NCBI GenBank assembly: GCA_001793775.1
Contig: MGIN01000030.1
Span: forward strand, 1 to 7,761
DNA: 7,761 nt
From: Candidatus Wolfebacteria bacterium GWA1_42_9
Lineage (GTDB): Bacteria > Patescibacteriota > Minisyncoccia > UBA6257 > JAGOQP01
Direction of reading: 5' to 3'
Position numbers and translations under genes: made by a program. This document shows positions 4,425 through 7,761 of the stretch, piece by piece. Within the stretch, counting starts at the first letter, position 1, and each line of letters opens with the position of its first letter. The notes beneath the pieces are model-generated. The model saw nothing but the letters and a program-made list of their open reading frames with translations, was not told the origin of the DNA and made no database searches.

Positions 4425-4433
4425 TTATCCACA
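4425..4433 (+). promoter_or_regulatory. DnaA-box-like site in the fusion gene leader
   Basis: This perfect TTATCCACA starts one base after the last operator half-site and 72 bp from the upstream copy. It lies downstream of the predicted transcription start. Confidence 0.5.
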
Positions 4434-4450
4434 AGCACACAAAAGCGAAA

Positions 4451-5896
4451 ATGCTTACCAAACGACAAAAAGAAATAAGGGATTTTGTAGAAAGTTATTC
4501 CAAGAAAAAAGGTTATTCCCCTACCATCAAGGAGATAGGGAGTCGCTTCGGGGTTGTTTTAAGCACGGTCCACGATCACTTAAAAAAACTAAAAGAAGCT
4601 GGCGAAATCCGGGTTAATAAAAACCAACGACGAGGAATTGAAATACTCGGTTCAACCCCCATGGTGCAGATTCCTCTACTCGGCACCATTGCCGCTGGCC
4701 GACCCCTAACTTTGTTTGATGTCCCAACTGAAACTATAGCGGTTCCGAAAAGTAAAATACCCCCCTCGTCAGAAACCTACGCCCTGCGTGTAATTGGCGA
4801 AAGCATGATTGATGAAGGCATAAAAGACGGCGACATTATTCTAGTCAAACATCAATCAACTGCCGAGAACGGCCAGAAAGTAGTCGCGTTAATTGACAAC
4901 TCCGAGGCAACCTTAAAAAGATTCTACAAAGAACGAGGCCAAATCCGTCTCCAGCCGGCAAACAAAAACTTTGAGCCGCTCATTATAAAAAGAGATGAAA
5001 GAGAAGTTGAGATACAAGGAATTGTATTAGACGTAATACGAAGTAACGACACAGAACAATCTGCTAATTTCATCCTGCCTTCAAAGAAAGTCGAGAAACA
5101 GCGAGGTAGAATATCAGACTACATTAATAAGGTATACAACGGCGACGTAATGCACGTTCTGAAAGATTTGCCGGACAATAGCATTGACACAGTATTCGGC
5201 GACCCAGATTATAACGTCGGCATCAAGTACGGTACGCACAACTACACGAGGAAATTTGAGGATTACATAAACTGGTACATACAACTCACGAGAGAATCAA
5301 TGCGCGTGCTTAAAAAAGACGGAAACCTTTTTATGCTCAATTACCCTCAACAGAACGCTCACCTGCGTGTTAAATACCTTGACTTGCATTTCCCAAACAT
5401 CAACGAGTATGCCTGGGTCTACAACACTAATGTGGGGCACACGCCAAAAAGGTTTACAACGGCTCACCGCAGCATCCTGCACGTCAGAAAAAGTGCTAAA
5501 AACAAGTTTTTTAAGGACACCGTTGCGCTCCCCTATAAAAATCCAACAGATAAGAGAATAAAGAGCAATTTAGCAAATGGGTCAGCGGGCCGAATGCCGT
5601 ATTCTTGGTTTGAGTTCAATCTCGTTAAGAACGTTAGTAGAGAAAAAACCTATCACGCCTGTCAGATTCCTCAAAAATTGACTGAAATGTTAATAAAAGC
5701 CTCAACCAAACCGAGAGACATAATTTTTGTTCTTTTTGGCGGCAGTGGGGCAGAAATAGATGTCTGCAAGAAATTAAACCGTCAATTTATTTCCGCGGAA
5801 ATAGACGAAAAATATTGCGATATAATAAATGCCCGTTTAGCCAACGGCGACATCGCACCGGAACACAAGCTGGTTCGGGGCAAAAAACGGACCTAG
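4451..5896 (+). CDS. LexA-DNA methyltransferase fusion, 481 aa
   Basis: Residues 1-200 are a complete LexA: winged HTH (LTKRQKEIRDF... to about 65), cleavage site A82-G83 in GTIAAGRP, nucleophile S118 in VIGESM and general base K156 in ATLKRF. All parts for RecA-stimulated self-cleavage are present. After a polar linker (about 200-225) comes a DNA amino-methyltransferase. Its motif IV is DPDY (251-254), the usual form being DPPY or SPPY; motif X is around 408-420; and the SAM-binding motif I, FGGSG (429-433), with ISAEIDEKY follows. The order IV...X-I is that of the beta class. Whether it methylates adenine-N6 or cytosine-N4 is unknown. No internal start precedes the second domain, so this is a real fusion. 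Cleavage would free the methyltransferase from its operator-binding domain. The gene has its own symmetric operator, no Shine-Dalgarno sequence, and is the only complete plus-strand gene. Confidence 0.85.
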   Translation: MLTKRQKEIRDFVESYSKKKGYSPTIKEIGSRFGVVLSTVHDHLKKLKEAGEIRVNKNQRRGIEILGSTPMVQIPLLGTIAAGRPLTLFDVPTETIAVPKSKIPPSSETYALRVIGESMIDEGIKDGDIILVKHQSTAENGQKVVALIDNSEATLKRFYKERGQIRLQPANKNFEPLIIKRDEREVEIQGIVLDVIRSNDTEQSANFILPSKKVEKQRGRISDYINKVYNGDVMHVLKDLPDNSIDTVFGDPDYNVGIKYGTHNYTRKFEDYINWYIQLTRESMRVLKKDGNLFMLNYPQQNAHLRVKYLDLHFPNINEYAWVYNTNVGHTPKRFTTAHRSILHVRKSAKNKFFKDTVALPYKNPTDKRIKSNLANGSAGRMPYSWFEFNLVKNVSREKTYHACQIPQKLTEMLIKASTKPRDIIFVLFGGSGAEIDVCKKLNRQFISAEIDEKYCDIINARLANGDIAPEHKLVRGKKRT

Positions 5897-6729
5897 GTTT
5901 TCAGGAAATCGGGCGATAAAAGAGGAAAAACTTCAAAAACACCTCCTCTTTCTGTTTTCTGAAACGGAGCCATACCGGAAGGCGGCCTAGCGAACGCACC
6001 TGCAAATTTTGCCAAAGAACGCCGCTCCAATAGAACAGCTATCAGGTGAACGAAAGTTAGAAGTGTATTTACCCTTCCATAATCTTGTTGTGCATTTTCA
6101 TGACCCAGCGTATGCATTTTGACATCCTCATTCAAAGCCAGAACATCCAGAAAGCATAGAAATACTTCCGTCGGAACGTTATTAATTTTGGGAATTCTTT
6201 TCTTGAGCGCCGCCAGTGAATTTCGCGGAGGAACATATCGCCAGCCTCCCTCTTTACTTTTTTGGTGATCAAGCACAAAAGCCATACGGAAAATCAACAT
6301 ACCAAGAATTTCTAATCCAAAAACATCGGCGCGCATAAGATGCTCGATCCTTTCAAACATATCACTAAAAGTTAGATTGTCTTCAATTCTTTTACCTGCT
6401 TTAAAAACCGATGGATTCATGTCGTTAGGATTATTCGTAGTTTCACCGGTAATGTAGTGCTTGCGCTTAAAATCAGGCGCAGCTTCCTTGCCAGGCTTAC
6501 CAACCGCAACTTCAAAATCGCCGCTTTTATATAATTTGGTGATTTTACGATTATCTTGATTCTTCCCTCTAGGCCAGCTTATCGCTTCCTGCAACATTTC
6601 GACCCGGCGAGGCCTGGCAGACGGACTCAATTTTAAGCCAACTGGTAACGCCAACTCTTCATTTACGAGATTCGACTCTTTTGACGAGACACCTAGCTTT
6701 GAGTAATAATCCTTATTTATCTTTTTCAT
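5893..6729 (-). CDS. Unknown protein convergent with the fusion, 278 aa
   Basis: I do not recognise the family. The first 110 residues are basic and polar, with Pro-rich loops (LALPVGLKLSPSARPRR, GKPGKEAAPDFKRKHY, NNPNDMNPS). The rest looks helical, with hydrophobic helices near 133-153 (VFGLEILGMLIFRMAF) and 219-236 (TLLTFVHLIAVLL) that seem core helices rather than membrane spans. The 158-180 region is basic (KSKEGGWRYVPPRN... KKRIPK). No clear PD-(D/E)XK, HNH or HTH motif is visible. A strong ribosome binding site, GGAGGAG (6735-6741), sits five bases before the ATG. The stop codon shares CTAG with the methyltransferase stop, a tail-to-tail overlap. This arrangement is common for restriction enzyme and methyltransferase pairs, so a restriction or accessory role is possible but unproven. 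Confidence 0.7.
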   Translation of the reverse strand: MKKINKDYYSKLGVSSKESNLVNEELALPVGLKLSPSARPRRVEMLQEAISWPRGKNQDNRKITKLYKSGDFEVAVGKPGKEAAPDFKRKHYITGETTNNPNDMNPSVFKAGKRIEDNLTFSDMFERIEHLMRADVFGLEILGMLIFRMAFVLDHQKSKEGGWRYVPPRNSLAALKKRIPKINNVPTEVFLCFLDVLALNEDVKMHTLGHENAQQDYGRVNTLLTFVHLIAVLLERRSLAKFAGAFARPPSGMAPFQKTERGGVFEVFPLLSPDFLKT

Positions 6730-6753
6730 ATCATCTCCTCCAATTTAAATCCA

Positions 6754-6873
6754 TCAAAGTTTGTTATATTTCGTGGCTTTGCCTTTTGATTTTTCCACCG
6801 GATATTTTTTGTTCGATTTTTCCACCTTGTTCAAAATCAGAGACGAGACGTCCATATCTGCGGCTATAATCAC
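6754..6873 (-). CDS. Possible small ORF before the 278-aa gene, 39 aa
   Basis: A GTG at 6873, preceded at short distance by GAGG, opens a 39-codon frame (MIIAADMDVSSLIL... ending ATKYNKL). An in-frame ATG at 6855 would give 33 residues. The second half is very Lys-rich. It begins just after a strong extended -10 box and ends 24 bases before the ATG of the 278-aa gene, so it would be the first gene of that operon. It could be a small regulatory or antitoxin-like peptide, or merely leader sequence. Confidence 0.35.
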   Translation of the reverse strand: MIIAADMDVSSLILNKVEKSNKKYPVEKSKGKATKYNKL

Positions 6874-6887
6874 CTTTCCTCAAAATT

Positions 6888-6896
6888 ATTATATCA
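6888..6896 (-). promoter_or_regulatory. Extended -10 promoter for the 278-aa gene operon
   Basis: On the minus strand TGATATAAT is a perfect -10 with the TGN extension. Transcription should start near 6881, eight bases before the GTG of the small ORF and about 150 bases before the 278-aa gene. The -35 region is weak (TTGGTG at 17 bp). Confidence 0.55.
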
Positions 6897-6918
6897 CCCC
6901 AAAACTCCCCCACCAACC

Positions 6919-6968
6919 ATTCGCCAATTTACGCCCGCCTAGACTCAAGCTAGTCGAGGCTGGCGAAT
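6919..6968. repeat. Nested inverted repeat between operons
   Basis: The outer arms ATTCGCCA (6919-6926) and TGGCGAAT (6961-6968) are perfectly complementary. The inner arms GCCTAGACT (6937-6945) and AGTCGAGGC (6952-6960) pair at 8 of 9 positions around a 6-base loop. A 10-base bulge lies on one side. It sits between the Doc toxin stop and the next promoter. No T-run follows on the minus strand, so it is not a classical terminator. The bulge side contains CGCCCGCCT, also found at 571-579. Confidence 0.65.
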
Positions 6969-7002
6969 TGTTCCATCAACTGTCTTTATGCTTTATCACG
7001 CC

Positions 7003-7422
7003 TTAACCCAAGTTAACCATATAACTCTTGATGAATTTTTCGGTCGCTTTTACGGTTTCTTCCTTCAATTTGGGGTTGCTTTCCGCCACCCATCTCGCAA
7101 AATTGTAAAGTTCCCGGTTATCAACCTTCAGCCACTTTTTATTCTTATGGAGGAAATAAAAGAGCGCCGTCATCGCAATTCTTTTGTTCCCGTTCTGAAA
7201 GGGGTGATTTTTAACCATCAGATAAAATAAAATCGCGGCTTTTGCCAAAAGCCCTTTGTATAATCTGTGACCGCCAAAACCCTGAAACGGCGTCATGAGG
7301 CAGCTTTCCAGAATATTGGGGAAACGGGTACCAAAGTCAGGAATCGGCTCATCATACTTCAGAAGCTCTTTGGCCAGGCGGTGAGCCACGTACTCCACCT
7401 CGATGACCGTTAACAGCTTCAT
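7003..7422 (-). CDS. doc: Doc-type toxin, 139 aa
   Basis: The Doc motif HPFQNGNKR is at residues 73-81, followed by the helix IAMTALFYFLHKNK. The N-terminal LLTVIEVEYVAHRLA and ALxxP-like region (SCLMTPFQGFGG, 40-51) also fit the death-on-curing family, and the length is close to P1 Doc (126 aa). Doc proteins use the Fic fold to phosphorylate elongation factor Tu and stop translation; this is known for P1 Doc and inferred here. The ATG overlaps the antitoxin stop by four bases (ATGA), so the two are coupled. This toxin is clearly different in sequence from the other Fic/Doc protein in the window. Confidence 0.85.
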   Translation of the reverse strand: MKLLTVIEVEYVAHRLAKELLKYDEPIPDFGTRFPNILESCLMTPFQGFGGHRLYKGLLAKAAILFYLMVKNHPFQNGNKRIAMTALFYFLHKNKKWLKVDNRELYNFARWVAESNPKLKEETVKATEKFIKSYMVNLG

Positions 7423-7673
7423 TCCTGACCGAGAAGTTTCAAGGCCTCTTTGTATTCACTCACGGTTCTCCTTACGGATTTTTCTATCTCGCTTTTTCTG
7501 CCGGAACTCAAAATCGTACCCAGAATTTCCGGCAAAGTTTTGCGTTCTATCACGAAATTACGCCCGACTTTCCTGGCTTTAATTTTGCCCGACTTAATTT
7601 TTTTAAAAACAGCTACCCGGCTTATCCCCAAAAGCTTGGCTACTTCGGTTGTGGAAAGGAACTCTTTTTTCAT
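7419..7673 (-). CDS. HTH (excisionase-like) antitoxin of Doc, 84 aa
   Basis: The N-terminal half is a MerR/excisionase-type helix-turn-helix: STTEVAKLLGISRVAVFKKI (7-26), then KIKARKVGRNFVI (30-42), the wing found in HTH_17 proteins. The C-terminal part (about 60-84, EIEKSVRRTVSEYKEALKLL) is a charged helix that would bind and block the Doc toxin. Such DNA-binding antitoxins repress their own operon, and a fitting inverted repeat surrounds the -35 box upstream. There is no Shine-Dalgarno sequence, and the promoter places the transcript start a base or two from the ATG. It overlaps the toxin gene by four bases. Confidence 0.8.
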   Translation of the reverse strand: MKKEFLSTTEVAKLLGISRVAVFKKIKSGKIKARKVGRNFVIERKTLPEILGTILSSGRKSEIEKSVRRTVSEYKEALKLLGQE

Positions 7674-7681
7674 ACTCTATG

Positions 7682-7710
7682 AGAATAATCTATGTTAACC
7701 GACTTGTCAA
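7682..7710 (-). promoter_or_regulatory. Promoter of the HTH-Doc operon
   Basis: On the minus strand a perfect -35, TTGACA (7705-7710), is followed after 17 bp by TATTCT (7682-7687, 4 of 6 positions). Eight bases separate the -10 from the antitoxin ATG at 7673, so the message should be nearly leaderless. Confidence 0.7.
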
Positions 7711-7719
7711 TGGTTAACA
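7693..7719. promoter_or_regulatory. Inverted-repeat operator around the -35 box
   Basis: TGTTAACC (7693-7700) and GGTTAACA (7712-7719) are perfect inverted repeats separated by 11 bp that contain the -35 box. A related half-site, GATAACAC (7723-7730), follows as a 10-bp-shifted direct repeat of GTTAACAC. This is a likely binding site for the HTH antitoxin. Confidence 0.6.
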
Positions 7720-7741
7720 CATGATAACACGAGGCGCTAAG

Positions 7742-7761
7742 ATGGATATAAAAAGCAATGG
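7742..7761 (+). CDS. Possible start of a divergent gene, cut by the window edge
   Basis: ATG at 7742 opens MDIKSN... to the edge of the window, and GAGG (7731-7734) lies seven bases before it, a good ribosome binding site. The gene would be divergent from the antitoxin operon and share its control region. With six full codons visible nothing can be said of its product. Confidence 0.35.

Noticed and set aside
5297..5561. Alternative frames inside the methyltransferase domain on both strands
   Set aside because: They lie within a frame with clear methyltransferase motifs and have no start signals or recognisable content.

Overview
The window looks like an accessory, gene-dense stretch of an AT-rich bacterial genome using the standard code (TGA serves as a normal stop). 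The small proteins, tight overlaps, GC-rich intergenic hairpins and resemblance of the first protein to conserved hypotheticals of that group suggest a Candidate Phyla Radiation (Patescibacteria) lineage. This is an inference from style and memory; there is no rRNA, tRNA or core gene to confirm it. All convincing genes but one are on the minus strand. The exception, a 481-codon LexA-methyltransferase fusion, is the centre of interest.

Left part (1-2900). A two-copy 38-bp tandem repeat with a perfect palindrome sits at the edge, followed by a 129-aa conserved hypothetical (169-558). Next come two toxin-antitoxin modules: a Fic/Doc-type toxin with a 55-aa partner (688-1361), and a Panacea/SocA-domain antitoxin with a RelE-like toxin (1948-2857). 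Between them lies a 148-aa protein resembling the DUF6998/PD-(D/E)XK fold, flanked by a 21-bp direct repeat. Both modules have a promoter so close to the first ATG that the mRNA should be leaderless.

Middle (2900-4320). A minus-strand operon encodes an HNH nuclease, an M23 metallopeptidase without signal peptide, a 61-aa two-helix membrane protein and a 59-aa zinc ribbon. The peptidase plus membrane protein resembles a phage endolysin/holin pair.

Core (4320-6900). A divergent control region carries four TTTCGG/CCGAAA half-sites arranged symmetrically around the -10 box, flanked by two perfect DnaA-box-like TTATCCACA sites. It drives the plus-strand fusion: a complete, apparently cleavable LexA (HTH, Ala-Gly cleavage site, Ser-Lys dyad) joined in frame to a beta-class DNA methyltransferase. 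A 278-aa protein of unknown function is convergent with it, sharing the CTAG of the two stop codons. Together these could be a DNA-damage-responsive modification (perhaps restriction-modification) unit, possibly on a mobile element.

Right end (6900-7761). A second Fic/Doc toxin with an HTH antitoxin lies here, with an inverted-repeat operator around its -35 box, then the likely first codons of a divergent plus-strand gene cut by the window edge.
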